A stretch of DNA of 64,000 nucleotides from Roseicyclus amphidinii (GTDB lineage: Bacteria > Pseudomonadota > Alphaproteobacteria > Rhodobacterales > Rhodobacteraceae), in NCBI RefSeq assembly GCF_030163755.1, contig NZ_JASJOE010000001.1:1-64000 (forward strand), given 5' to 3'. Every line of letters begins with the position of its first letter. Position 1 is the first letter of the stretch. Position numbers and translations under genes: made by a program. The notes below the pieces were generated by a model that saw only the letters and a list, made by a program, of their open reading frames with translations, made no database searches and was not told where the DNA came from. Below are positions 56,490 through 64,000 of this stretch, in pieces.

Positions 56490-58203
56490 GCTTCTCTTCG
56501 GCACCGCCGGGATGGGTCGTGGCGCCCTTCACCGCCGGGCCGACCAGCTGCGCATATTTCCACAGCGCGCCGGTGGCGTAGATCGTCTCGCGCGGGCCGG
56601 CCCATGCCTTGCGGCGGGCCTCGAGCTCGTCATCGCTCAGGGCGACCGACAGCTCGCCGGTGATCGCGTCGATGGTGATCATGTCGCCGTCCTGCAGCAG
56701 GCCGATGGGCCCGCCCACCGCCGCCTCGGGGCCGACATGGCCGACGCAGAAGCCGCGCGTCGCGCCCGAGAAACGGCCGTCGGTGATCAGCGCCACCTTC
56801 TTGCCCATGCCCTGACCCGAGAGCGCCGAGGTGGTGGCCAGCATCTCGCGCATGCCGGGGCCGCCCTTGGGCCCTTCGTTGCGGATCACGATGACCTCGC
56901 CTTCCTTGTAGGCGCGGGTCTTGACCGCTTCGAAGGCGTCTTCTTCGGATTCGAAGACACGCGCGGGGCCGGTGAAGACCTGCTGCTCGGCGGCCATGCC
57001 CGCGACCTTCACGATCGCGCCCTCGGGGGCGAGGTTGCCTTTCAGGCCCACGACACCGCCGGTCTTGGTGATCGGGGTGGCGGCGGGATGGATGACCTTG
57101 CCGTCGGCCTCGCGCTCGATCAGGTCCAGTTCCTCGCCCATGGTGCGGCCGGTGACGGTCATGCACTCCTCATGGATCAGGCCGATCTTGCGCAGTTCCT
57201 TCATGACGACGGGAACGCCGCCGACCTCGTAGAGATCCTTGGCGACGTATTGGCCGCCCGGCTTCATGTCGACGAAATAGGGCGTGTCCTTGAAGATCTC
57301 GCAGACATCGAAGAGGTCGAAGGCGATCCCCGCCTCATGCGCGATGGCGGGCAGGTGCAGGCCGGCATTGGTCGACCCGCCGGTGCAGGCCACGACGCGG
57401 GCGGCGTTTTCCAGCGACTTGCGGGTGACGATGTCGCGCGGGCGCAGCCCGGTTTCGAGCAGCTTCATCACCGCCTCGCCCGAGGCGACACCATACTGGT
57501 CGCGGCTCTCGTAGGGCGCGGGCGCGCCCGAGGAGTTGGGCAGCGCAAGGCCGATCGCCTCCGAGACGCAGGCCATGGTGTTGGCGGTGAACTGGCCTCC
57601 GCACGCACCCGCGCTGGGGCAGGCGACGCGCTCGATCACGGCCAGCGCCTCGTCGCTGAGGTTGCCGGCCTGATGCTGGCCCACGGCCTCGAACACGTCC
57701 TGAACGGTGATGTCCTTACCGTCCAGACGACCCGGAAGAATGGACCCGCCGTAGATGAAGACCGACGGCACGTTGAGGCGGACCATCGCCATCATCATCC
57801 CCGGCAGCGACTTGTCGCAGCCCGCAAGACCGACCAGCGCGTCATAGCAATGGCCGCGCATCGTCAGCTCGACGGTGTCGGTGATCGCATCGCGCGAGGC
57901 GAGCGAGGAGCGCATCCCCTCGTGGCCCATGGCGATGCCATCGGTGACCGTGATCGTCGTGAACTCGCGCGGGGTGCCGCCCGCGTTCTTCACGCCGACC
58001 TTGACCGACTGCGCCTGACGGCTGAGGGCGATGTTGCAGGGCGCGGCCTCGTTCCAGCAGGTTGCGACGCCGACGAAAGGCTGGTGAATTTCCTCGTCGT
58101 TCAGGCCCATGGCGTAGAAATACGACCGGTGCGGCGCGCGGGCGGGCCCCTCGGTCACGTGGCGGCTGGGTAGTTTCGACTTGTCCAGATTGCCCTTTGC
58201 CAT
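56470..58203 (-). CDS. ilvD: Dihydroxy-acid dehydratase
   Basis: A 577-residue iron-sulfur enzyme in valine, leucine and isoleucine synthesis. The cluster cysteines are seen in [35 protein letters not shown] and [18 protein letters not shown]. The later [19 protein letters not shown] block is diagnostic. The start is the ATG at 58203; the longer frame to 58467 is not coding. The lipoprotein gene begins inside its last codons. Confidence 0.95.
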   Translation of the reverse strand: MAKGNLDKSKLPSRHVTEGPARAPHRSYFYAMGLNDEEIHQPFVGVATCWNEAAPCNIALSRQAQSVKVGVKNAGGTPREFTTITVTDGIAMGHEGMRSSLASRDAITDTVELTMRGHCYDALVGLAGCDKSLPGMMMAMVRLNVPSVFIYGGSILPGRLDGKDITVQDVFEAVGQHQAGNLSDEALAVIERVACPSAGACGGQFTANTMACVSEAIGLALPNSSGAPAPYESRDQYGVASGEAVMKLLETGLRPRDIVTRKSLENAARVVACTGGSTNAGLHLPAIAHEAGIAFDLFDVCEIFKDTPYFVDMKPGGQYVAKDLYEVGGVPVVMKELRKIGLIHEECMTVTGRTMGEELDLIEREADGKVIHPAATPITKTGGVVGLKGNLAPEGAIVKVAGMAAEQQVFTGPARVFESEEDAFEAVKTRAYKEGEVIVIRNEGPKGGPGMREMLATTSALSGQGMGKKVALITDGRFSGATRGFCVGHVGPEAAVGGPIGLLQDGDMITIDAITGELSVALSDDELEARRKAWAGPRETIYATGALWKYAQLVGPAVKGATTHPGGAEEKHVYADL

Positions 58204-58349
58204 GGTGCGGGCCTCCCCTCTCGCTTGCGTGTCGGATTGATGCGTTGCCCTCGAAATAGACGCGGGGCGCAGGCCAGACAAGCGAGATTGCCGCGATCCC
58301 CGCCGCGGTCTAGGCTGAGGGGAACGAAAAGCCGCCAAAGGCAGGTCCG

Positions 58350-59258
58350 ATGCAGTATCCAGTTCATGCCGATTTCGTGGCCCCCGCCGTGCCGCACGCG
58401 GCGGCGTGGCGGCTTCTGGCCGGTCTTCTGCTTGTCGTGACGGTCTACGTGCTGGGGATGGGCGCAATCTTCCTCGTGCTGGTCGCGGTCAGCGGCTTCG
58501 AGGGCGCCGAGATCTGGATGAGCCGCATGGCGAGCGCAGGGACGCCGACTTCGACGCTTCTGGTTCTGGCCACATTCCTCGGCATGGGGCTTGGCCCGAT
58601 GCTGGCGGCGCGCTGGCTGCACCGGCGCGGCATAGGCACGCTGTTCGGGCCGCGCGCGGTGCTCTGGCGGCATTTCGTCATCGCCGCGGCGATCTGCGTG
58701 GCGATCTACACGGCAAGCGCGCTTGTGCCCTCGAACATCGCGCCGCAGCCGAACCTTGCCCCGGCCCTCTGGGCGGGGTTCCTGCCGCTGGCGCTGGTGG
58801 GGGTGCTGGTGCAGACCGGCGCGGAAGAGGTCCTGTTCCGCGGCTACATCCAGCAACAACTGGCCGCGCGGCTTGCCTCGCCGGTGGCGTGGATGCTGCT
58901 GCCCTCGGCGCTTTTCGCGGTGCTGCATTACCAACCCGACCTGATGGGCGACAACGCGTGGCTCGTCGTGGGCGCGGTGTTCCTGTTCGCGGTGCTGGCC
59001 GCCGACCTTACGGCAAGGACCGGCAGCATCGGCGCGGCATGGGGCTTTCACTTCGCCAACAATTGCGTGGCGATCCTGATCGTGGCGATGGACGGGCCGC
59101 TGTCGGGGCTTGCGCTTTACACCGTGCCCATGGCCGAGATGACCGCGGCCGAGCTGCGCCCGGCGCTTGTGGTGGACATGGCCGTGACGCTGCTGACCTG
59201 GGGCGCGATCCGGCTGGCCGTCAGCCGCGATCAGTCAAGCCGCCGCACCAGAAGCTGA
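58350..59258 (+). CDS. CPBP-family intramembrane protease
   Basis: A 302-residue inner-membrane protein with about eight spans. The catalytic motif [13 protein letters not shown] (Glu159, Glu160, Arg164) and the later His motifs [12 protein letters not shown] and WGFHFANN fit the ABI/CPBP glutamic protease family. In bacteria these enzymes often accompany peptide-modifying or immunity functions, but no bacteriocin gene is nearby. Its last 28 bases overlap the end of the convergent NYN gene. Confidence 0.85.
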   Translation: MQYPVHADFVAPAVPHAAAWRLLAGLLLVVTVYVLGMGAIFLVLVAVSGFEGAEIWMSRMASAGTPTSTLLVLATFLGMGLGPMLAARWLHRRGIGTLFGPRAVLWRHFVIAAAICVAIYTASALVPSNIAPQPNLAPALWAGFLPLALVGVLVQTGAEEVLFRGYIQQQLAARLASPVAWMLLPSALFAVLHYQPDLMGDNAWLVVGAVFLFAVLAADLTARTGSIGAAWGFHFANNCVAILIVAMDGPLSGLALYTVPMAEMTAAELRPALVVDMAVTLLTWGAIRLAVSRDQSSRRTRS

Positions 59259-59947
59259 TTGCCCGCCCCGCGCTTGACCTCGAGCATCTTCAGGCTTTGC
59301 ACAAGGTCGCTCAGCTTGCGCTTGCCATAGGTGCGCGTGTCGAAATCGGGGTTCGCGGCGGTGATGAACTGGCCGATCTGGCCCAGCGAATACCAGTCGT
59401 CTTCCTGCTCGATGCTCTCCATCGCGCGAAAGATCAGGTCGCGCGCCTCGGTCAGGGGGCGGGTGTCGTCGGGCTTGCCGTCCTCCTTCGGGGCCTTGGG
59501 ATCGGCGGGCAGGATGTTCTCGACGAAGATGAACCGTTTGCAGGCCTTGCGAAAGGCGTCGGGCGTCTTCTTCTGGCCGATGCCGTAGACATCGAGCCCC
59601 TGCTCGCGGATGCGCTGCGCGAGGCGCGTGAAATCGCTGTCGGAGCTGACCAGAACGAAACCGTCGAAGCGGCCCGAGAGCATCAGGTCCATCGCGTCGA
59701 TGACCAGCGCGATGTCGCTGGCGTTCTTGCCCACGGTATTGGCGGGCTGGTGATGGGGGACGATGCCGAACTCGGCCTGAACGCCCGACCAGCCCTTCAT
59801 GTGGGTCGAGCTGAAATCGCCGTAGATGCGGCGCACGCTCGCCTCGCCGAACCCCGCGATCTCGTCGAAGATCGCCTTGGCGTGCTTGTGAGACGTGTTG
59901 TCCGCGTCGATCAGAACCGCAAGAAGCGGGGTATCATTGTTTGACAT
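59231..59947 (-). CDS. NYN-domain protein with OST-HTH-like C-terminus
   Basis: A 238-residue protein. Residues about 5-150 form the NYN (PIN-like) nuclease domain with acidic residues in AVLIDADNTSHKHA, ASDIALVIDAMDLML and GFVLVSSDSDFTRLAQRIRE. The C-terminal section (about 170-238: TYGKRKLSDLVQSLKMLEVK) resembles the OST-HTH/LOTUS RNA-binding fold. It may process RNA. The start at 59947 overlaps the upstream gene by 14 bases. It converges with the CPBP gene, also overlapping. Confidence 0.82.
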   Translation of the reverse strand: MSNNDTPLLAVLIDADNTSHKHAKAIFDEIAGFGEASVRRIYGDFSSTHMKGWSGVQAEFGIVPHHQPANTVGKNASDIALVIDAMDLMLSGRFDGFVLVSSDSDFTRLAQRIREQGLDVYGIGQKKTPDAFRKACKRFIFVENILPADPKAPKEDGKPDDTRPLTEARDLIFRAMESIEQEDDWYSLGQIGQFITAANPDFDTRTYGKRKLSDLVQSLKMLEVKRGAGNQLLVRRLD

Positions 59948-60392
59948 GCTCGAATACCTCCGGCCCCAACGTGTCACAGCGCGCCCTGCCATGCCAGAGC
60001 GCCCGCATCCCCTCGGCGCGAAGGGCGTTGGTTCCGGGGATGTAGAGGGTGCCGCTGTTCGTCGGGGCCGCTACCACGGTCTCGAGCATGAGGACATCGC
60101 AAACGCGAACGGTCATCGGCTGACCTGCGGACGCGTCCATCAAGCCTGTCATCGCATCGGTCGCGGGCAACGCGAGGCGGACGAAGACATCGGTGATCCC
60201 GCCGCTTTCCGATATCTCGATCGCGGCGACATCGCGCGGCATCAGCGCCACCTCTTGCCCCGCAAGGGTGTAGACCAGCACCGGATCGGGCGGCGCGAGG
60301 CCGAGGCGCGCGCCAAGGCTGTCAGCCGGCACGGGCGGCGCAAGCAGCAGCGCGCTACAGAAAGCTGCGATACATGACCAGCGCATCGACAT
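59934..60392 (-). CDS. Exported protein with SecDF-P1-head-like domain
   Basis: A 152-residue protein with a signal peptide (1-23, SIMILAR TO LLLAPPVPA then DSLGARLG). The segment DVFVRLALPATDAMTGLMDA followed by VRVCDVLMLETVVAAPTNSG and TLYIPG resembles the P1 head subdomain of SecDF, here as a stand-alone protein. Start MSMRWS at 60392 (a second ATG follows at 60386). It overlaps the NYN gene by 14 bases and the GNAT gene by 38. Function unknown. Confidence 0.55.
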   Translation of the reverse strand: MSMRWSCIAAFCSALLLAPPVPADSLGARLGLAPPDPVLVYTLAGQEVALMPRDVAAIEISESGGITDVFVRLALPATDAMTGLMDASAGQPMTVRVCDVLMLETVVAAPTNSGTLYIPGTNALRAEGMRALWHGRARCDTLGPEVFEHVKQ

Positions 60393-60852
60393 ATCCCTCG
60401 GCCGGGTGATGGAAGGCACCGGGCAGGCGGCCGACCACCTCGAACCCCGCCTGCTGCCAGATCGCGATGGCGCGGGTGTTGGTCTCGACCACGAAGTTGA
60501 ACTGCATCGCCCGGTAGCCCTGCGCGCGGGCCTGATCGAGGGAATGGGCGAGCATGGCGCGTGCCACGCCCTTGCCCTGCGCCTCGGCCGCGGTGACGAA
60601 GCCGCAGTTGCAGACATGCGCGCCGCCGCCCTGCTGGTTGGGGCGGATATAGTAGGTGCCCAGCGCCCGGCCCGCCTCGTCCTCGGCGACAAAGACGGTC
60701 TTGTCGGGCGCTGTCCAGTAGGCGACCGCGGCCTCCTCGGGGATGTCGCGGTCGATGGTATAGGTCTCGCCCGCCCGGAACACGGGCAGGATCAGCCCCG
60801 CCAGCGCCGCGCCATCGCCCGGCGCGGCGGGCCTGATCGCCAGGTCGGACAT
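60355..60852 (-). CDS. GNAT-family N-acetyltransferase
   Basis: A 165-residue acetyltransferase fold. The acetyl-CoA loop reads VTAAEAQGKGVARAMLAHSL (Q-x-x-G-x-A pattern) and a later NFVVETNTRAIAIWQQAGFE is the classic motif before the last strand. The acceptor is unknown. The start at 60852 is eight bases beyond the formaldehyde dehydrogenase stop, so it is probably co-transcribed. Its end overlaps the SecDF-head-like gene by 38 bases in a different frame. Confidence 0.85.
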   Translation of the reverse strand: MSDLAIRPAAPGDGAALAGLILPVFRAGETYTIDRDIPEEAAVAYWTAPDKTVFVAEDEAGRALGTYYIRPNQQGGGAHVCNCGFVTAAEAQGKGVARAMLAHSLDQARAQGYRAMQFNFVVETNTRAIAIWQQAGFEVVGRLPGAFHHPAEGYVDALVMYRSFL

Positions 60853-60860
60853 GATGCGCG

Positions 60861-61991
60861 TCAGTAGACCACGACCGAGCGGATCGAGGTGCCCTCGTGC
60901 ATCAGGTCGAAGGCGCTGTTGATCTCCTCGAGCGGCATGGTGTGGGTGATCATGCTGTCGATCTCGATCTTGCCGTCCATGTACCAATCGACGAATTTCG
61001 GAACATCCGTCCGCCCCTTGGCGCCGCCAAAGGCGGTTCCCTTCCAGACGCGGCCGGTGACCAGCTGGAAGGGCCGGGTGGAAATCTCGGCCCCCGCGGG
61101 CGCGACGCCGATGATGACCGACACGCCCCAGCCGCGGTGCGAGCATTCCAGCGCGTCGCGCATCACCTTCACGTTGCCGGTGGCGTCGAAGGAATAGTCC
61201 ACCCCGCCGATCTGGTCCGCACCGCGCTTGGTGAGGTTGACGATCTCCTGCACCACGGACCCTTCGATCTTCGAAGGGTTGACGAAATGCGTCATCCCGA
61301 ACTTGCGCGCCATCTCTTCCTTGCCGTCGTTCAGGTCGACGCCGATGATCATGTCCGCACCCGCCATCCGCAGGCCCTGGATCACGTTCAGGCCGATCCC
61401 GCCAAGGCCGAAGACGGCCGCGGTCGATCCGATCTCGACGCCGGCGGTGTTGATCACCGCGCCGATGCCCGTGGTGACGCCGCAACCGATGTAGCAGATC
61501 TTGTCGAAGGGCGCGTCCTCGCGGACCTTGGCCAGCGCGATCTCGGGCATGACCGTGTGATTGGCGAAGGTCGAGCAGCCCATGTAGTGATAGATCGGCG
61601 TGCCATCGAGCATGGAGAAGCGCGTGGTGCCGTCAGGCATCAGGCCCTGACCTTGCGTGTTGCGGATCGCGGTGCAGAGGTTCGTCTTGCCCGACAGGCA
61701 GGAGGGGCACTGCCGGCACTCGGGCGTGTAGAGCGGGATGACATGGTCGCCCGGCTTCAGCGTGGTGACGCCTTCGCCCACCTCGAGGACGACACCCGCC
61801 CCCTCGTGGCCGAGGATCGAGGGAAACAGCCCCTCGGGATCGGCGCCCGAGCGGGTGAATTCATCGGTGTGGCAGATGCCGGTGGCCTTGATCTCGACAA
61901 GAACCTCGCCCGCCTTGGGGCCCTCGAGGTTCACTTCCATGATTTCCAGCGGTTTTCCGGCTTCCAATGCGACGGCGGCACGTGTGCGCAT
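60861..61991 (-). CDS. S-(hydroxymethyl)glutathione dehydrogenase (class III alcohol dehydrogenase)
   Basis: A 376-residue zinc enzyme that oxidises the formaldehyde-glutathione adduct. Catalytic zinc ligands appear in [18 protein letters not shown] and [14 protein letters not shown], the structural zinc cysteines in [15 protein letters not shown], and NAD binding in [20 protein letters not shown]. It matches FrmA/AdhI. The companion S-formylglutathione hydrolase is not adjacent. The GNAT gene follows eight bases downstream. Start ATG 61991. Confidence 0.93.
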   Translation of the reverse strand: MRTRAAVALEAGKPLEIMEVNLEGPKAGEVLVEIKATGICHTDEFTRSGADPEGLFPSILGHEGAGVVLEVGEGVTTLKPGDHVIPLYTPECRQCPSCLSGKTNLCTAIRNTQGQGLMPDGTTRFSMLDGTPIYHYMGCSTFANHTVMPEIALAKVREDAPFDKICYIGCGVTTGIGAVINTAGVEIGSTAAVFGLGGIGLNVIQGLRMAGADMIIGVDLNDGKEEMARKFGMTHFVNPSKIEGSVVQEIVNLTKRGADQIGGVDYSFDATGNVKVMRDALECSHRGWGVSVIIGVAPAGAEISTRPFQLVTGRVWKGTAFGGAKGRTDVPKFVDWYMDGKIEIDSMITHTMPLEEINSAFDLMHEGTSIRSVVVY

Positions 61992-62066
61992 GGTCGGGTC
62001 CTTCCCTTGGGGTTGTTTTGCCGCGACCTTGTTCCAATCTTTCGGGCAACGCAACGGAGGATGCCC

Positions 62067-62336
62067 ATGCTGCCCCGGATCGTCCCGACCATCGCTGCCG
62101 CCTGTCTTGTGCTGCCGTGGAGCCTGCCCGCAGGGGCGAATGGCGAGGATACCTGCGGCGCGTCCGGCTTCCGGGGCCTCGTCGGCCAGACGGGCGAGAT
62201 TGCACGGTTGCTCGAGCTGGACCAGCCGATGCGCGTGATCGAGCCCGGCATGGCCGTGACGATGGATTACCGCCCGGACCGGATCAATTTCGAACTGGAT
62301 GAGGAAGGTTTGATTGCAGTGGTCAGGTGCGGGTGA
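62067..62336 (+). CDS. Peptidase inhibitor I78 family protein
   Basis: An 89-residue exported protein. A signal peptide (about 1-24, ending ANG) precedes [20 protein letters not shown] and the signature [20 protein letters not shown], ending IAVVRCG. The pattern matches the small I78 group, related to potato inhibitor I-like folds; inhibition of a protease is inferred. ATG 62067 is preferred, as GGAGG is six bases upstream; a second ATG at 62061 is too close to it. Confidence 0.75.
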   Translation: MLPRIVPTIAAACLVLPWSLPAGANGEDTCGASGFRGLVGQTGEIARLLELDQPMRVIEPGMAVTMDYRPDRINFELDEEGLIAVVRCG

Positions 62337-62367
62337 AGGACGGCGCAGGTGTTTTTCGAATCTGTAT

Positions 62368-62389
62368 CAATGACTTACACAAATCATTG
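62368..62389. promoter_or_regulatory. Inverted repeat upstream of the sRNA promoter
   Basis: CAATGA-N10-TCATTG lies just before the -35 box of the sRNA candidate, a place where an activator would bind. It is centred about 52 bases before the expected transcript start. Confidence 0.4.
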
Positions 62390-62395
62390 GAATTC

Positions 62396-62424
62396 TTGTC
62401 CGATTCAAGATCCTGTGGTATCGT
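62396..62424 (+). promoter_or_regulatory. Promoter of the sRNA candidate
   Basis: TTGTCC (62396-62401), a 17-base spacer and TATCGT (62419-62424) point to a transcript start near 62430. This fits a housekeeping sigma-factor promoter. No frame follows it before a strong terminator. Confidence 0.55.
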
Positions 62425-62429
62425 TTAGC

Positions 62430-62550
62430 ACCCGGGGGATGCGGTGAAAAATCTGCTGACCGTGACACTGGAGTGATCCAGTCGTTGATTGGGGGTGCTT
62501 AGCAGGCCCCTCCTCGGGCGGCCCTCCATCATCTGGGGGGCCTTATTTTT
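62430..62550 (+). ncRNA. Candidate structured small RNA
   Basis: About 120 nucleotides between a promoter and an intrinsic terminator with no open frame. CACCC at the 5' end can pair with GGGTG near 62492-62497. A hairpin ACTGGA-GTGA-TCCAGT with a GNRA loop lies at about 62466-62481, and CTGCT pairs with AGCAG around it. A CCC-CTCCTC-GGG hairpin exposes an anti-Shine-Dalgarno-like loop before the terminator. It does not read as 4.5S, 6S, tmRNA or RNase P RNA. Identity unknown. Confidence 0.55.
62520..62550 (+). terminator. Strong intrinsic terminator of the sRNA candidate
   Basis: GGCCCTCC-ATCATCT-GGGGGGCC is followed by TTATTTTTT on the plus strand. Its right arm covers the last codons of the convergent minus-strand gene. 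Confidence 0.8.
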
Positions 62551-62960
62551 TCTGACGCCGCAATCAGTTTCCGAAGTGAAGAACTACGGAGATCGTGAGC
62601 GCTCAACAGAAATAGACGCTCCGAGTTTCGAACGTTCTTTATCGTCACCTTGAAGTGTTTAGGCTGTGATCCGAGACGCTCAACCGGGGCCACAAGGTGA
62701 AAACGACCAGCCCGACGGTCGCCATAGATCATCGAACTGGATAGAACCCAATCGAGGTTCTCATAAGTGGCCAATGGGATGTCGGGGTGGCGCGCAAGCT
62801 GTTTGAGAAGAGTTTCACGGCTCAACCAGACATGGGTGTGCAGGGCACCAACCTGCGCTGCGTAGGCCTTGGGCACCCGTCCCACGATAACCGGTTCATG
62901 TCGTTCTCCGGTGACGAGCCTCAAGATCTCGGGTTGCGACAGCTTCACGGAAACACTCAT
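62529..62960 (-). CDS. Hypothetical protein with BECR (barnase/ColE5/RelE-like) nuclease pattern
   Basis: A 143-residue protein. The block [20 protein letters not shown], then [20 protein letters not shown] and [20 protein letters not shown] resembles the phage-associated BECR nuclease group (PBECR type), with His, Arg and Ser in positions expected of that fold. No partner antitoxin gene is adjacent. The start is set at the ATG at 62960; TTG 63008 would lengthen it. Composition is more AT-rich than neighbours, suggesting recent arrival. Its 3' end overlaps the sRNA terminator on the opposite strand. Confidence 0.55.
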   Translation of the reverse strand: MSVSVKLSQPEILRLVTGERHEPVIVGRVPKAYAAQVGALHTHVWLSRETLLKQLARHPDIPLATYENLDWVLSSSMIYGDRRAGRFHLVAPVERLGSQPKHFKVTIKNVRNSERLFLLSAHDLRSSSLRKLIAASEKIRPPR

Positions 62961-63020
62961 CAACACCACGGTGGGTGTCACGCAATCCCATGTCACGTTT
63001 CGGGTCAATCCTGCGCTCTC

Positions 63021-63049
63021 TTGCGCCGCCCCCCGATTCCCCCTATATG
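63021..63049 (+). promoter_or_regulatory. Probable promoter of rimP-nusA
   Basis: TTGCGC, 17 bases and TATATG point to a transcript start near 63055, about 90 bases before rimP. Confidence 0.45.
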
Positions 63050-63105
63050 CCCCTCAACAGCGGCGCCCCCGGGTCCACACCGGACGGCACCACCGGACAA
63101 GTTCG

Positions 63106-63128
63106 ACGGGCCGCTTGGCCCGTTTTTT
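63106..63128 (+). terminator. Hairpin plus T run in the rimP leader (possible attenuator)
   Basis: ACGGGCC-GCTT-GGCCCGT followed by TTTTT ends 18 bases before the rimP start. It forms a good intrinsic terminator inside the leader downstream of a likely promoter. An alternative hairpin GTCC-ACACC-GGAC lies upstream. It may instead end transcription from another gene. Confidence 0.6.
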
Positions 63129-63145
63129 CGTTTCTGGAGACCCCC

Positions 63146-63718
63146 GTGTCCGACCTGATCGCCAAGACCGCCATCGACCGGCGCATGGCCGAGATCCTGA
63201 CCCCCGTGATCGAGGGCATGGGGTTCGAGCTGGTGCGCATCCGCCTGATGGGTGGCCAGACCAAGACGCTGCAGATCATGGCCGAGCGCCCCGAGGGCGG
63301 CATCGAGGTGGACGATTGCGCCGAGATCTCGACCGCCGTCTCGGCCGTGCTGGATGTCGAGGACCCGCTCGATGACGCCTACACGCTGGAAGTGTCCAGC
63401 CCCGGCATCGACCGCCCGCTGACGCGGCTCAAGGATTTCGAGACCTTCGAAGGCTACGAGGCGCGGATCGAGACGACCGACATGATCGACGGCCGCCGCC
63501 GCTTCAAGGGCGTTCTGGCGGGCGTCGAGGGCGACGAGATCCTGCTGAACATCGAAGAGGGCACCGTGGGTCTGCATTACGACTGGCTGTCGGATGCCAA
63601 GCTCGTGCTGACCGATGAGCTGATCAAGGAAATGCTGCGCCAGAGAAAGGCCGCGGGCATCATCGACGAAACCAAGTTTGACGAGATCGAGGAAACATCC
63701 TCGGAGGCGGAGGAGTAA
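63146..63718 (+). CDS. rimP: Ribosome maturation factor RimP
   Basis: A 190-residue protein needed for 30S subunit maturation. The N-terminal domain has [20 protein letters not shown] and [20 protein letters not shown], then [20 protein letters not shown], all diagnostic. The C-terminal SH3-like part is followed by an acidic tail [16 protein letters not shown]. The start codon is GTG at 63146, with GGAGA five bases upstream. The frame extending to 62975 crosses the terminator and is not used. nusA follows six bases after. Confidence 0.94.
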   Translation: MSDLIAKTAIDRRMAEILTPVIEGMGFELVRIRLMGGQTKTLQIMAERPEGGIEVDDCAEISTAVSAVLDVEDPLDDAYTLEVSSPGIDRPLTRLKDFETFEGYEARIETTDMIDGRRRFKGVLAGVEGDEILLNIEEGTVGLHYDWLSDAKLVLTDELIKEMLRQRKAAGIIDETKFDEIEETSSEAEE

Positions 63719-63724
63719 CGCACA

Positions 63725-64000
63725 ATGGCCATCACGTCAGCCAACCAGCTGGAACTGTTGCAGACCGCCGAGGCGGTGGCCCGCGAGAAGATGATCGACC
63801 CCTCGCTGGTCATCGAGGCGATGGAAGAATCCCTCGCCCGCGCCGCCAAGTCGCGCTACGGCGCGGATCTCGACATCCGGGTCAAGATCGACCGTAAGAC
63901 CGGCCGTGCCACCTTTACCCGCGTGCGCACCGTCGTCGCCGATGAAGAGCTGGAGAACGAAAAGGCCGAACTGACCGTCGCGCAGGCCAAGCCCTGGCTT
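63725..64000 (+). CDS. nusA: Transcription factor NusA, N-terminal part (cut by window edge)
   Basis: The first 92 codons are visible. [20 protein letters not shown] followed by [20 protein letters not shown] and [20 protein letters not shown] matches the NusA N-terminal domain that binds RNA polymerase. It lies directly after rimP, the standard order. NusA modulates pausing, termination and antitermination. Confidence 0.93.
   Translation, partial: MAITSANQLELLQTAEAVAREKMIDPSLVIEAMEESLARAAKSRYGADLDIRVKIDRKTGRATFTRVRTVVADEELENEKAELTVAQAKPWL

Noticed and set aside
62430-62550. Signal recognition particle or 6S RNA gene
   Set aside because: The GGTCAGGTCCGGAAGGAAGC-type core of 4.5S RNA is absent, and the length and shape do not fit 6S RNA.

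Overview
This is a chromosomal segment of an alphaproteobacterium of the order Rhodobacterales (Paracoccaceae/Roseobacteraceae type). Supporting signs are uniformly high GC, the gene order motB-flgE-flgK, a petP-petR regulator pair, the run histone-deacetylase-like / xseB / ispA / dxs, DUF2794 and DUF6478 family genes, a NavBac-type sodium channel and a rimP-nusA end. Almost every base is coding, with many ATGA stop/start overlaps. No rRNA, recognisable tRNA, insertion sequence, prophage or CRISPR array was seen.

Layout. 1-2.7 kb: flagellar hook, hook-associated and motor genes. 2.8-5.9 kb: an arsenic operon (ArsR-ArsC fusion, GAPDH, ArsJ) behind a palindromic operator. 6.0-12.3 kb: a ferric-iron ABC permease and binding protein, separated by a RelE/XRE toxin-antitoxin pair and a low-GC two-gene STAS-like/ATPase module, then an MFS transporter. 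12.4-16.8 kb: RNA helicase, asd and a DUF4139 protein. 17-19 kb: a bicarbonate uptake set (SbtA, SbtB, beta-carbonic anhydrase). 19-23.2 kb: aminopeptidase, NlpC/P60 protein, DUF2794 and a zeta-toxin-like pair. 23.2-30.1 kb: ilvE, petPR, isoprenoid genes and a PagL-type lipid A deacylase. 30.1-43.3 kb: candidate sRNA, Abi-like protein, sodium channel, rRNA methyltransferase, tandem ABC exporters, LysE exporter, cca, Nudix, Hsp33, glycosyltransferase and a Wza-like export lipoprotein. 43.5-52.2 kb: galE, cupin, KpsF isomerase, Nudix, a receiver/SpoIIE phosphatase facing an Hpt protein, ilvA, argG. 52.3-62.3 kb: dienoyl-CoA reductase, conserved hypotheticals, ilvD, CPBP protease, NYN protein, GNAT and glutathione-dependent formaldehyde dehydrogenase. 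62.3-64 kb: a candidate sRNA, a BECR-nuclease-like ORF and rimP-nusA (nusA cut by the window edge).

How the genes fit together. The arsenic operon encodes sensing, arsenate reduction, conversion of arsenate to an arseno-glycerate, and its efflux. The iron permease and binding protein lie 2.2 kb apart (7729 to 9949) and share promoter motifs, but no ATPase gene is in view. SbtA/SbtB and carbonic anhydrase form an inorganic-carbon supply set. ilvE, ilvA, ilvD, asd and argG are scattered amino-acid genes. GT4, Wza-like, GalE and KpsF-type genes suggest surface polysaccharide production.

The most unusual items are the low-GC STAS/HATPase module (8.5-9.9 kb), two sRNA candidates with readable promoters and terminators (about 30.2 kb minus strand; 62.4-62.55 kb plus strand), the BECR-like ORF whose 3' end overlaps the second sRNA, the ArsR-ArsC fusion, and a possible attenuator before rimP. 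Functions are inferred from sequence reading without database searches.
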